DNA of 64,000 nt from Jiella marina (lineage in GTDB: Bacteria > Pseudomonadota > Alphaproteobacteria > Rhizobiales > Rhizobiaceae), in the NCBI RefSeq assembly GCF_024359545.1, contig NZ_JAKQZG010000011.1:1-64000 (forward strand), written 5' to 3'. Shown here piece after piece: positions 27,901 to 36,532 of this stretch. The stretch's first letter is position 1, and each line of letters begins with the position of its first letter. The position numbers and the translations under genes were made by a program. The notes under the pieces are model-generated. The model was not told where the DNA came from. It did no database searches and was given only the letters and a program-made list of their open reading frames with translations.

Positions 27901-28794
27901 ATGCCGGAATTGCCAGAGGTCGAGACGGTGCGCCGCGGTCTGGAACCGGTGATGGCGGGCGCGATGATCGAGCGCGTCACGCTCGCCAGGCCGGATCTGC
28001 GCTTTCCGCTGCCGGAGAATTTTGCCGAAAGGCTCGCCGGGCAGCGCATCGCGGCGCTCGGACGACGGGCGAAATATCTTCTCGCCGATCTGGAAGGCGG
28101 CACCGTGCTCGCCATGCATCTCGGCATGTCGGGATCGTTTCGGATCGAAAGCCGGAGCGGCACCAGCCTGCCGGGGCGGTTCGTCCACGCTCGCTCGACC
28201 GCGCGGTTGCACGACCACGTTCGCTTCGACCTCATGGAGCCGGGCGGAATGCCGGTCACGGTCATCTTCAACGACCCGCGCCGCTTCGGCTACATGTCGC
28301 TCGTCGAGAGGGCCGATTTCGGAGCGCATCCCCATTTTCGCAATCTCGGCATCGAGCCGACCGGCAACGAATTGTCGGGCGCAGCGCTGGCGCCGCTCTT
28401 TGCCGGGCGTCAGGCGCCCCTGAAGGCGGTCCTCCTCGACCAGAAAATCATTGCCGGTCTCGGCAACATCTATGTCTGCGAGGCGCTGTGGCGGGCCCGC
28501 CTTTCCCCACGCCGCGCCGCCGGGACGCTCGTGACCGCCAAGGGAGCTCCCAGCAAACGTCTCGATGATCTCGCCATCCATATTCGCGAAACCATCGCCG
28601 ACGCGATTGCCGCAGGCGGGTCCTCCTTGCGCGATTACCGGCAGGCCGACGGCTCGCTCGGGTATTTCCAGCACTCCTTTGCCGTCTACGACCGCGAGGA
28701 CGAGCCCTGCCCCCGCCCGACCTGCCGGGGGATCATCAGGAGGATCGTGCAAAGCGGGCGGTCGACCTTCTTCTGCCCCGTCTGCCAGCGCTGA
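27901..28794 (+). CDS. mutM: Formamidopyrimidine-DNA glycosylase
   Basis: 297 residues, usual length. N-terminal [14 protein letters not shown] supplies the catalytic Pro2 and Glu3 (after removal of Met1). Further motifs are GRRAKYLL (Lys of the beta-hairpin), [21 protein letters not shown] (helix-two-turn-helix) and a C-terminal zinc finger [13 protein letters not shown] ... FFCPVCQR with four cysteines. It excises 8-oxoguanine and formamidopyrimidines and cuts the abasic site. Confidence 0.96.
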   Translation: MPELPEVETVRRGLEPVMAGAMIERVTLARPDLRFPLPENFAERLAGQRIAALGRRAKYLLADLEGGTVLAMHLGMSGSFRIESRSGTSLPGRFVHARSTARLHDHVRFDLMEPGGMPVTVIFNDPRRFGYMSLVERADFGAHPHFRNLGIEPTGNELSGAALAPLFAGRQAPLKAVLLDQKIIAGLGNIYVCEALWRARLSPRRAAGTLVTAKGAPSKRLDDLAIHIRETIADAIAAGGSSLRDYRQADGSLGYFQHSFAVYDREDEPCPRPTCRGIIRRIVQSGRSTFFCPVCQR

Positions 28795-28963
28795 TCGGAC
28801 GCCTGAACTGCCACAGCACCAGCCTGCGGGTCACAACTCATTTGCGACAGTTTCACACATGAAGTTCAGAGAATACCAATCTTTCTTTCCTAAAGTTGCG
28901 ATCAGAACGACCTTTGCCGCCATTGTCGCGGCAAGAATATAAGCCAGGAATACGGATCGCGAC

Positions 28964-30733
28964 ATGTACGGAAATGGCCTCAACAGTATCCGTGTCCGAT
29001 TCACGATCCTGGTCGCAGGCTTCACCGCACTCGGCGGCATCGCGATCATGTGGCTCGACGCTCATGTCGACCTCGAACATGCCAGCTTCGGCACATGGCT
29101 CCTGCTGGGAGTGGCGATCACAGCCGTCCCGGCCCTCGTCACCTATGCCCTTGCTGGCAGGCTCACCGGGGCGATCGGCCACCTGCGTGCCAGCACCGAA
29201 GCACTCGCCGCCGGCGCGACGGACGTGACGATCGATGTCGATTGCCCATGCGAGGTCGGCGGCCTGGCGGACAGTTTTCGCAAGATGGTCGCCCGGTTCA
29301 ACGCCAACGTCGTGCGAATGAACGTGCTGGCCTATTCCGACGCCGTCACCACCCTCCCGAACCGCATGGCGCTCAATCAGACGCTCCGCCATGCGCTGGC
29401 CCCGAAGCAGAACACGAGCTTCGAAGCCGCGCTGCTCTTCATCGACATCGACAATTTCAAGCAGGTGAACGACACGTTCGGCCACGAGATCGGTGATCAT
29501 GTCCTGCGGCAGGCGGCCGATCGCATTCTGGGCGAAACCTGTGGCACGAGCATCGCGAAGCTCGAACCCTGCGTGTCGCCGATCGGCGAACCCTGCCGGA
29601 AGGCGCCGGACAAGCCTTTTCTCGCCCGCTTCGCCGGCGACGAGTTCGTCGCCGTTCTGCCGGGTGCATTCGGCGAAAAAGAACTCGAGGAGATGGCGCA
29701 GGCCGTCATCGCCGCGCTGACGCGTCCCTTCGACGCGGACGGAGTCATGGTCAGCCTGGGCGCCTCCATCGGCATCACCCGCACGCCCCAGGACGCGCGC
29801 GATGCCGACATTCTCGTGCACTATGCCGATCTCGCCATGTATGCGGCCAAGCGGGCCGGACGTGGCGGCTATGCCTTCTTCACTCCGGCCCTTCAGATCG
29901 AGGCCGAGGCCAATCTCAAGATGGAGGCTACGGTGCGCGCAGCGATCGAGCGCGACGACCTGATCCTCTATTTCCAGCCGAAGCTCAGGGTCGACACTCT
30001 GGAGATCGTCGGCGTCGAAGCTCTGGTGCGCATGCGCGACGAGACCGGCAAACTCGTCCCACCGGGAGACTTCATCGCGATTTGCGAACGGTGCGGGCTG
30101 ATCGAGCGCGTGGGCGAGATCGTGCTCGACAAGGCCGTGGCGCAGGCGCGCGCGTGGCTGAGCGGCGGGCTGCGTCTCCCGGTGGCGATCAACGTTTCCC
30201 CGGTCCAATTCGCGCGGCCGGGATTCGCCGATTCCGTTCTGGCCGTGATCGAAGCCGCCGGAATTCCCGGCGATCTTCTGGAGGTCGAGGTGACCGAGAG
30301 CACGATCATGAAGGACGCCGATTCGACAGAACGTCGGATAGGCCGGCTGCGATCGGGTGGCGTCAAGGTTTCCATCGACGATTTCGGGACGGGCTATTCG
30401 AACATCTCGCAGCTTTCGCGCCTATCCTTCGACACGCTCAAGATCGACCGTTCGCTGTTGCAGGCGGTGGACAGCGATCCTCGCGGCAGGACCATCCTTC
30501 TTTCGGTGATCGAACTCGCCGAGCGGTTGGGCAATGCCACGATCGTCGAAGGCGTCGAGACCGCGGAGCAGCTCGAGTTCCTGCGCCAGAGCGGCTGCCA
30601 GGAGGTGCAAGGCTTCTTCTTCGGCCGGCCGATGCCGGCCGAAGACCTTATTGTCTGGCTTGCCAAGCGAGCGACCGGCAGGCCCGAAACAATCAAGCCG
30701 CTCGTGGCAGGCGAGCCACGCAAGGTCGCGTGA
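28964..30733 (+). CDS. GGDEF-EAL protein with membrane anchor and HAMP-like linker
   Basis: 589 residues. Two membrane segments (about 11-28 and 42-63) and a HAMP-like linker (LTGAIGHLRASTEALAAGAT) lead to a GGDEF domain (about 118-300) whose motif is AGDEF, with no RxxD site, and an EAL domain (about 320-570) with the key residues EALVR, NVSPVQF, EVTES, DDFGTGYS, KIDRS and EGVET. The phosphodiesterase is thus predicted active; the cyclase part is variant and could be weak or regulatory. An insert with three cysteines (about 191-210) precedes AGDEF. It sits between mutM and the hydratase gene, which are usually close neighbours. Confidence 0.92.
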   Translation: MYGNGLNSIRVRFTILVAGFTALGGIAIMWLDAHVDLEHASFGTWLLLGVAITAVPALVTYALAGRLTGAIGHLRASTEALAAGATDVTIDVDCPCEVGGLADSFRKMVARFNANVVRMNVLAYSDAVTTLPNRMALNQTLRHALAPKQNTSFEAALLFIDIDNFKQVNDTFGHEIGDHVLRQAADRILGETCGTSIAKLEPCVSPIGEPCRKAPDKPFLARFAGDEFVAVLPGAFGEKELEEMAQAVIAALTRPFDADGVMVSLGASIGITRTPQDARDADILVHYADLAMYAAKRAGRGGYAFFTPALQIEAEANLKMEATVRAAIERDDLILYFQPKLRVDTLEIVGVEALVRMRDETGKLVPPGDFIAICERCGLIERVGEIVLDKAVAQARAWLSGGLRLPVAINVSPVQFARPGFADSVLAVIEAAGIPGDLLEVEVTESTIMKDADSTERRIGRLRSGGVKVSIDDFGTGYSNISQLSRLSFDTLKIDRSLLQAVDSDPRGRTILLSVIELAERLGNATIVEGVETAEQLEFLRQSGCQEVQGFFFGRPMPAEDLIVWLAKRATGRPETIKPLVAGEPRKVA

Positions 30734-31069
30734 GAAGCGCATTCTCCGACAGGCCCCGCGGAGGCGGCAGCCAGGGACAGGCGTGTCTGGCCTGAGGCTT
30801 TCCGGGGCCGAGATTCCCCTGCGGCCGGCAAAGGTCCAGTCGAGGAGCATTCCGGCGCATTATCCGAACGAAGGCTCGAAACACCACCGTCTCGCAGCCG
30901 CCAAATCGCGCTTGCATGGCTCCGAAAACGCCCGACATATCCGTCACCTATCCCGACAAGGATCCCGGGTTGCCTTTACCGCAGCGATCGGCCACTCATT
31001 GCGCATCGCATGAGACGGGCGGGCGCCCGACCTATCCGGCGCCCAGTCCCTTATTCCTGACGGAGCCCC
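30734..31069. other. Intergenic region, 336 bp, no gene seen
   Basis: It lies between the GGDEF-EAL gene and the hydratase gene on the same strand. No frame with a ribosome binding site, no terminator with a T-run and no RNA structure was found. Confidence 0.5.
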
Positions 31070-31843
31070 ATGAGCTACGAAACCATCAAGGTCGAGACCC
31101 GCGGACGTGTCGGGCTCATCACCTTTAATCGACCCAAAGCCATGAACGCGCTCAGCCAGCAGATGATGCGCGAGATCGTGCAGGCCCTCTCGGCCTTCGG
31201 CGGCGACGCCAAGATCGGCGCCGTCGTCCTCACCGGCTCGGAAAAGGCGTTTGCCGCCGGCGCGGACATCAAGGAAATGCAGGAAGTGGAGTTCACCGAG
31301 GCGTTCTTCTCCGACCTGTGGGGCGAATGGGAGGGCCTCGGCAATTTCCGCAAACCGACGATCGCCGCCGTGGCCGGCTACGCGCTCGGGGGCGGCTGCG
31401 AAGTGGCGCTGATGTGCGACTTCGTGATCGCCGCGGACAACGCCAAGTTCGGCCAGCCAGAGATCACCCTTGGTGTCATCCCGGGCATGGGCGGAACCCA
31501 GCGTCTCGCCCGTTCCATCGGCAAGGCCAAGGCCATGGATCTTTGTCTCACTGGCCGGATGATGGACGCGACCGAAGCCGAGCGTTGCGGTCTCGTCTCG
31601 CGGATCGTGCCCGCGTCGGAACTCATCGAGGAGGCGCTGCGCGCCGCCGACAAGATCGCCAATTTCTCCCTGCCCGCCGTCATGATGACGAAGGAGGCGG
31701 TGAACCGGGCCTTCGAGGTTCCGCTTTCGGAGGGTTTGCGCTTCGAACGGCGGCTCTTCCATTCGACCTTCGCCACGGAAGACCAGAGCGAAGGCATGGA
31801 CGCCTTCATCCAGAAGCGGACCCCCCAGTTCCGCAACCGCTGA
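31070..31843 (+). CDS. Enoyl-CoA hydratase
   Basis: 257 residues, typical length. Crotonase motifs are complete: [14 protein letters not shown], oxyanion hole [28 protein letters not shown] with the first catalytic Glu, and [21 protein letters not shown] with the second. It hydrates short-chain trans-2-enoyl-CoA in beta-oxidation and related routes. Its position before rpsT and dnaA is the usual one in Rhizobiales. It starts at the ATG at 31070 after GACGGAG. Confidence 0.94.
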   Translation: MSYETIKVETRGRVGLITFNRPKAMNALSQQMMREIVQALSAFGGDAKIGAVVLTGSEKAFAAGADIKEMQEVEFTEAFFSDLWGEWEGLGNFRKPTIAAVAGYALGGGCEVALMCDFVIAADNAKFGQPEITLGVIPGMGGTQRLARSIGKAKAMDLCLTGRMMDATEAERCGLVSRIVPASELIEEALRAADKIANFSLPAVMMTKEAVNRAFEVPLSEGLRFERRLFHSTFATEDQSEGMDAFIQKRTPQFRNR

Positions 31844-31907
31844 CCGGCGAGCCATCGCGCACCCAAGACAAATTGCAGGGAACAAGGCGGAGCCCGTCGA
31901 AGCCATA

Positions 31908-31936
31908 TTGACGGCGGGCAAGCCGCTCCTTATAAG
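31908..31936 (+). promoter_or_regulatory. Sigma-70-type promoter of rpsT
   Basis: TTGACG (-35) and TATAAG (-10) are separated by exactly 17 bp and lie 109 bp upstream of the rpsT start. This is the clearest housekeeping promoter in the window, as expected for a ribosomal protein gene. Confidence 0.7.
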
Positions 31937-32044
31937 GCGCGGCAAATGGCGGCGTCTTTCGGCGCCGCCCATTCTTTTGCGCCAGCGTGTTTGCTTTAAG
32001 AACGCTGCAGCGCCACGCAAAGCATAAGAGAAGAGAGTTCGAGA

Positions 32045-32314
32045 ATGGCCAATACCCCTTCCGCCAAGAAGGCGACGCGGAAGATCGCGCGCCGGACTGA
32101 GATCAACACGGCACGCCGCTCCCGCGTCCGCACCTTCCTGCGCAAGGTGGAGGAGGCGATCGCTTCCGGAGACCAGGAAGCCGCGCTTGCCGCATTCCGG
32201 GTTGCCGAACCGGAAATGCGCCGCGCTGCCAGCAAGGGTGTGTTCCACCGCAATACCGTGTCGCGGAAGATCTCTCGCCTGTCGCACCGGGTGAAGGCGC
32301 TAGGCGGGGCCTGA
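32045..32314 (+). CDS. rpsT: 30S ribosomal protein S20
   Basis: 89 residues, very basic: [20 protein letters not shown], then [15 protein letters not shown] and a C-terminal [20 protein letters not shown]. It binds the 5' domain of 16S rRNA early in small-subunit assembly. A GAGAGAAGAG-like site precedes the ATG. It has its own promoter and terminator. In many relatives dnaA follows directly; here almost 900 bp of non-coding DNA and a rhodanese gene intervene. Confidence 0.97.
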   Translation: MANTPSAKKATRKIARRTEINTARRSRVRTFLRKVEEAIASGDQEAALAAFRVAEPEMRRAASKGVFHRNTVSRKISRLSHRVKALGGA

Positions 32315-32353
32315 TCCGCCCAACTACGTATCGAGCGAGAGACGCATGAAGGA

Positions 32354-32375
32354 GCCCGGCCTTGCCGGGCTTTTT
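32354..32375 (+). terminator. Rho-independent terminator of rpsT
   Basis: GCCCGGC-CTT-GCCGGGC followed by TTTTT, starting 40 bp after the rpsT stop. Confidence 0.9.
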
Positions 32376-33211
32376 GATTCTGTGGTTCTACCGTGCACTG
32401 GAGCCGGCCAGTCCTGGATGTTCTTTGAATAACTACAAACGCGAGATCCATGATCGCGCGTTATTGCGAGACCTAGGGACAGGCTACTGGCCGAACGGCG
32501 GACGGCCCGGGGCCGGCCACCGACCGCTGCCGAAGTCAGGTGCGGGATTGGCCCGACAGCTCGGGACGGGCTTCCAGCCATGCCGAAACAGCCGCCCCGT
32601 CACCCTCATCAGCTCGCCTGGTGGGCAGAGAGACATGATTCGGCCATCAGAATGAGCAATTTTCGTGCCGCGAAGGTTCTGGACTCCCTCACCGCCTGAC
32701 GTGATTAGAAATACGTTTTAAAATCAATATCTTACATGAGGTCACTGAACTCATGAAAATTGCCGGCTAAGCGATTTCCGGCAAGCCCTTGAGTCAAGTG
32801 GGCCGTCATAAATTTTGCAAATTTTATTCTTCTCCCGCGGCTCGCCGCGATGCGACCGACGTGAGAGTCCCACGCCCGCTGGGCTTTTCGGCAATGAGCA
32901 AGGGGGCCTGCGATGTCCATCCCGCAACAGCGTCGCGGCCTGTGGCACGGAATCTCTCAGAGTCGGCTTGCCCAGTCTCCCGCTGTCTCGTAATATTTGT
33001 GGATGACAAGAGCGGAGCAAGACGAAGTGTGGGGACAAGTGGGGTTATCCAGACATTCCAAGAATGACTCGGGGCCCCCACCGGAAAACTTCCGAATCAA
33101 TCCTTCGTAGATTCCGCTTTCTATCAACAAGCCGCAAGACGTGAGCTGCCGGTACGGAACCATCCGGCCGACGCCTTTCGTCTTGCCTATCGTGAAGACG
33201 GAGACAACGCC
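32376..33211. promoter_or_regulatory. Long regulatory region upstream of rhodanese-dnaA with GANTC cluster and DnaA-box-like sites
   Basis: 836 bp without a supported gene. GANTC sites begin at 32637, 32682, 32791, 32865, 32950, 32960, 33066, 33094 and 33110: nine in 478 bp, against about two expected by chance. One more is at 32376. TGTGGATGA (32998-33006) and TTATCCAGA (33045-33053) each differ from the DnaA box TGTGGATAA/TTATCCACA at one base. AT-rich patches lie at 32704-32760 and 32808-32830. In Caulobacter, CcrM methylation of GANTC and DnaA itself act at the dnaA promoter, so a cell-cycle control region is inferred. Whether replication starts here is not shown. Confidence 0.6.
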
Positions 33212-33646
33212 ATGGCTTCAGGTTATCGCGGCGACGTGACGGTTGGCGAGTGCTGGTCTGCGCTTTCCGAGGATCCGTCGGCCGTCCTCGTCGATGTCCG
33301 GACGGCGGCGGAGTGGACCTATGTCGGGATCCCCGATCTCAGTCGCCTGCGCCAGAACCCGCTTCTGATCGAGTGGCAGTCCTTCCCGTCCATGGAGGTC
33401 GATCCGGATTTCGCGGCGCGGGTCGTGGTGGCGGTCAAGGAGCGTGGTGGCGATCAGACCACGCCGATCTACTTCCTCTGCCGGTCGGGTGTGCGCTCGA
33501 TCGCCAGCGCCAAGGCAGCGACGAGTGCCGGCTTCGAAAACTGTTTCAACGTGATCGATGGTTTCGAGGGCCCGCCCGACGAGGACGGGCACAGGGGTCG
33601 GAAAGCCGGCTGGAAGGCCGAAGACCTGCCATGGCTCCAGAGGTAA
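33212..33646 (+). CDS. Rhodanese-like sulfurtransferase encoded directly upstream of dnaA
   Basis: 144 residues, a single rhodanese domain: VTVGECWSALSEDPSAVLVD, VRTAAEWTYVGIPD, and the active-site loop YFLCRSGVRSIASA, which fits CxxGxR with the catalytic cysteine. Such domains carry persulfide sulfur. The start has GGAGA 8 bp upstream. The stop is 8 bp before the first candidate dnaA start, and no terminator lies between, so co-transcription with dnaA is likely. The C-terminus GWKAEDLPW is common in single-domain family members. The acceptor is unknown. Confidence 0.88.
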   Translation: MASGYRGDVTVGECWSALSEDPSAVLVDVRTAAEWTYVGIPDLSRLRQNPLLIEWQSFPSMEVDPDFAARVVVAVKERGGDQTTPIYFLCRSGVRSIASAKAATSAGFENCFNVIDGFEGPPDEDGHRGRKAGWKAEDLPWLQR

Positions 33647-33654
33647 GCGGCCAA

Positions 33655-35205
33655 ATGGCAGTACAGGCGGATCGAGTAATGCGTACGCACGGTATGGGCG
33701 ACGACCGGGCGAATTCGAAAATGAGGCATGGGGCGGATATGCAAGGCGGCGAACGAGATCAGGCCGAGGTAATGGAGCGCGTGAAGGCGCGGCTCAAGGC
33801 ACAGCTTGGTCAGGACATCTTCATGAGCTGGTTCCAGCGCATGAAGCTGGACAACCTCGGCAAAGGCATATGCCAGGTGTCGGTGCCGACGGCCTTTCTG
33901 CGGAGCTGGATTCAGTCGCACTATCAGGAACTGTTGACCGAGATTTTCGCGGACGAGGTGCCCGGCACTCTGCGCGTCGACATCGTCGTGCGCTCCGCCG
34001 TACGCGGTGGCGGCGTCACCATTCGTTCGAGCCGGATCGGCGGACGGACAGCTGCGGCCGCAGCCCTTCCCGCCTCGGAGCCGGAGGCCCTCGAAGTCGC
34101 CACCGTGCGCGATCTGGCGGCGCGGCAGGCCGAGCCCGAAGTGCTGGCCGCGAGCCAGCCGGAATTCGGTTCGCCGCTCGACCCGCGCTACGTCTTCGAC
34201 AGTTTCATCGAGGGCGCGTCGAACCGCGTCGCACTCGCCGCCGGAAAAGCAGTGGCCGAAAGCGGGCCGGGCGCGCTGCGCTTCAACCCGCTTTTCATCC
34301 ATGCCGCCGTCGGCCTCGGCAAGACCCATCTCTTGCAGGCGATCGCAAATGCGGCGGTCCGGCGCAAGGACCAACCGCGGGTGGTCTATCTGACCGCGGA
34401 ATATTTCATGTGGCGCTTTGCCGCCGCGATCCGCGACAACCGGGCGCTCGACCTCAAGGAGACCCTGCGCGGCATCGACATCCTGATCATCGACGACACG
34501 CAGTTTCTTCAGGGCAAATCGATCCAGCAGGAGTTCTGCCACCTCCTCAACGCCCTGATCGATTCCGCCAAGCAGGTGATCTGCGCCGCCGACCGGCCGG
34601 CGAGCGAGCTGGAATCGCTTGATCCGCGGGTGCGCTCGCGGCTTTCCAACGGCATTACCCTGGAAATCGGCATTCCCGACTACGACATGCGCCGCGCGAT
34701 ACTGGAGAGCCGCGCCGAGGCCATGCGCACGGAAGATCCGTCCTTCTCGATGCCGGACCACATGATCGAGGCCATCGCCAAGCGCGTCATCGGCTCGGGC
34801 CGGGATCTGGAAGGCGCGTTCAACCAGATCGCCTTCCGCCATTCCCTCGGCCAGCCATTGTCGCAGGCTCATCTCGACGATCTGCTGAACCAGTTGACGC
34901 GGGCGAATGTCGAGCGGCGCGTGCGCATCGAGGACATCCTGAAGTTCGTCTCCCGGCACTACAATGTGACCCGGACGGACCTTTTGTCGTCACGCCGGAC
35001 CAAGACGATCGTGAGGCCGCGCCAGATCGCCATGTATCTGGCCAAGACCATGACGCCGCGCTCGCTGCCCGAAATTGGCCGGCGCTTCGGCGGCCGCGAT
35101 CACACGACCGTGCTTCATGCCGTCCGCAAGATCGAGAACGAACGCTCCGGTGACGAGCGCTTCTCCAACGAACTCGACATCATCCGCCGGATGATCGAGG
35201 AATAA
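33655..35205 (+). CDS. dnaA: Chromosomal replication initiator DnaA
   Basis: About 516 residues from the ATG at 33655; ATGs at 33679 and 33694 are alternatives and none has a strong ribosome binding site. Domain I starts VMERVKARLKAQLGQDIFMS. The AAA+ core has Walker A AAVGLGKTHLLQAIA (first P-loop glycine replaced by alanine), Walker B ILIIDDTQFLQGKS, and sensor II RDLEGAFNQI. Domain IV carries the DNA-binding signature GGRDHTTVLHAVRKIE. It binds DnaA boxes as an ATP complex and opens the origin. It is preceded by a rhodanese gene, an unusual neighbour. Confidence 0.96.
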   Translation: MAVQADRVMRTHGMGDDRANSKMRHGADMQGGERDQAEVMERVKARLKAQLGQDIFMSWFQRMKLDNLGKGICQVSVPTAFLRSWIQSHYQELLTEIFADEVPGTLRVDIVVRSAVRGGGVTIRSSRIGGRTAAAAALPASEPEALEVATVRDLAARQAEPEVLAASQPEFGSPLDPRYVFDSFIEGASNRVALAAGKAVAESGPGALRFNPLFIHAAVGLGKTHLLQAIANAAVRRKDQPRVVYLTAEYFMWRFAAAIRDNRALDLKETLRGIDILIIDDTQFLQGKSIQQEFCHLLNALIDSAKQVICAADRPASELESLDPRVRSRLSNGITLEIGIPDYDMRRAILESRAEAMRTEDPSFSMPDHMIEAIAKRVIGSGRDLEGAFNQIAFRHSLGQPLSQAHLDDLLNQLTRANVERRVRIEDILKFVSRHYNVTRTDLLSSRRTKTIVRPRQIAMYLAKTMTPRSLPEIGRRFGGRDHTTVLHAVRKIENERSGDERFSNELDIIRRMIEE

Positions 35206-35238
35206 CCACCGCCCATTTTCCGGAGCCGCAACGCACGC

Positions 35239-36519
35239 ATGTTCGACGATCCGCGTTCGCACGGGCTCTGGGAGAGAACTGCGCCGCCTGCTCCCGAGAC
35301 CCACGTCCTCTCCCGCGAGACGACGGTCGACGTCGCGGTGATCGGCGCCGGATATACCGGCCTCTCCGCCGCCCTCCATCTGGCGGAGGCGGGTGCAAAC
35401 GTCGCCGTGATCGAGGCGGCCGAGATCGGCTTTGGCGGGTCGGGCCGGAATGTCGGCCTGGTCAATGCCGGGCTTTGGGTGCGGCCCGACGACATGCCCG
35501 ACATTCTCGGTCACCCTCATGGCGAGAGGCTGCTTTCGCTTCTGGCGGGAGCGCCGGACGCGGTCTTCGCGCTGATCGAGCAGCATCAGATCGCCTGCGA
35601 GGCCGAGCGACGAGGCACGCTTCATTGCGGCGTCGGCCGCGCCGGGGCGGATGAGTTGGCCGAGCGTGCCCGGCAATGGCAGACGCGCGGGGCGCCCGTG
35701 ACGCTGCTCGGTGAAGCGGAGGCAGAGCGAGCGACCGGGTCGCCGGCCTTCTCCGCCGCCCTTCTCGATCGCCGTGCCGGCACGATCCAGCCGCTTGCCT
35801 ATGCGCGCGGCCTCGCCGCCGCGGCAATTGCAGCCGGTGCGGAGATCTTCACCAACAGCCGCGTCAGGAGTGTTTCGCGACAAGGAGAAGCCTGGAGGGT
35901 GGCGACCGCCGCCGGTTCCATCACCGCCGACTGGATCATCGTCGCCACCAATGCCACCACGACGACGCCCTGGCCGGAACTGCGGGAGGAGATCGTCCAC
36001 CTCCCCTATTTCAACATCGCGACGAAGCCCCTTTCGGCCAATCTCCTCGGCTCCATCCTGCCGGAGCGCCAGGGCTGCTGGGATACGAAATCGGTGCTCT
36101 CCTCCTTCCGCCTCGATCAGGCCGGGCGGCTGATCGTCGGCAGTGTCGGGGCGCTGAGCGGCACGGGCGCCGGCATCCACCGGCGCTGGGCGCGACGGCA
36201 TCTGCAGCGGCTGTTTCCGCAGTTGGGCGATATCGCCTTCGAGAGCGAATGGTACGGCCAGATCGGCATGACGTCGGATGCCGTGCCGCGCTTCCACACG
36301 CTCGACGAGCGTGTCGTCTCGATCAGCGGCTATAATGGCCGGGGCATCGCGCCGGGCACGGTGTTCGGACGCGTGCTTGCCGAGTTCGTGCTGGGCAAGA
36401 TCGGCGAGTCGGAGATGCCGCTGCCGGTCAGCGTCCCCGAAGCCCAGCGGTTTCGCGGGATGCGCGAAAGCAGCTACCGGATCGGCAGTCAGCTTGCCCA
36501 TCTGAAACCCGGCTATTGA
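35239..36519 (+). CDS. FAD-dependent amine/amino acid oxidoreductase (DAO family)
   Basis: 426 residues. FAD-binding VAVIGAGYTGLSAALHLAEA near residue 35, then GFGGSGRNVGLVNAGLW, typical of the DadA/PuuB-type oxidoreductases; the C-terminal FAD contact is ISGYNGRGIAPGTVFGRVLA. Members oxidise gamma-glutamylputrescine, D-amino acids or related amines; the substrate is not determined by sequence. It starts 33 bp after dnaA on the same strand and converges on the nucleobase transporter operon with 13 bp between stops. Confidence 0.87.
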   Translation: MFDDPRSHGLWERTAPPAPETHVLSRETTVDVAVIGAGYTGLSAALHLAEAGANVAVIEAAEIGFGGSGRNVGLVNAGLWVRPDDMPDILGHPHGERLLSLLAGAPDAVFALIEQHQIACEAERRGTLHCGVGRAGADELAERARQWQTRGAPVTLLGEAEAERATGSPAFSAALLDRRAGTIQPLAYARGLAAAAIAAGAEIFTNSRVRSVSRQGEAWRVATAAGSITADWIIVATNATTTTPWPELREEIVHLPYFNIATKPLSANLLGSILPERQGCWDTKSVLSSFRLDQAGRLIVGSVGALSGTGAGIHRRWARRHLQRLFPQLGDIAFESEWYGQIGMTSDAVPRFHTLDERVVSISGYNGRGIAPGTVFGRVLAEFVLGKIGESEMPLPVSVPEAQRFRGMRESSYRIGSQLAHLKPGY

Positions 36520-36532
36520 GCCGTTTCGCGTC

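Noticed and set aside
32376-33211. A full replication origin
   Set aside because: DnaA-box-like and GANTC sites exist, but only two near-consensus boxes were found, hemE is not adjacent and GC skew cannot be measured from one window. Recorded as a dnaA control region only.
33469-34959. Minus-strand frame of 496 codons opposite rhodanese and dnaA
   Set aside because: An antisense shadow of two recognisable genes, with no family match.
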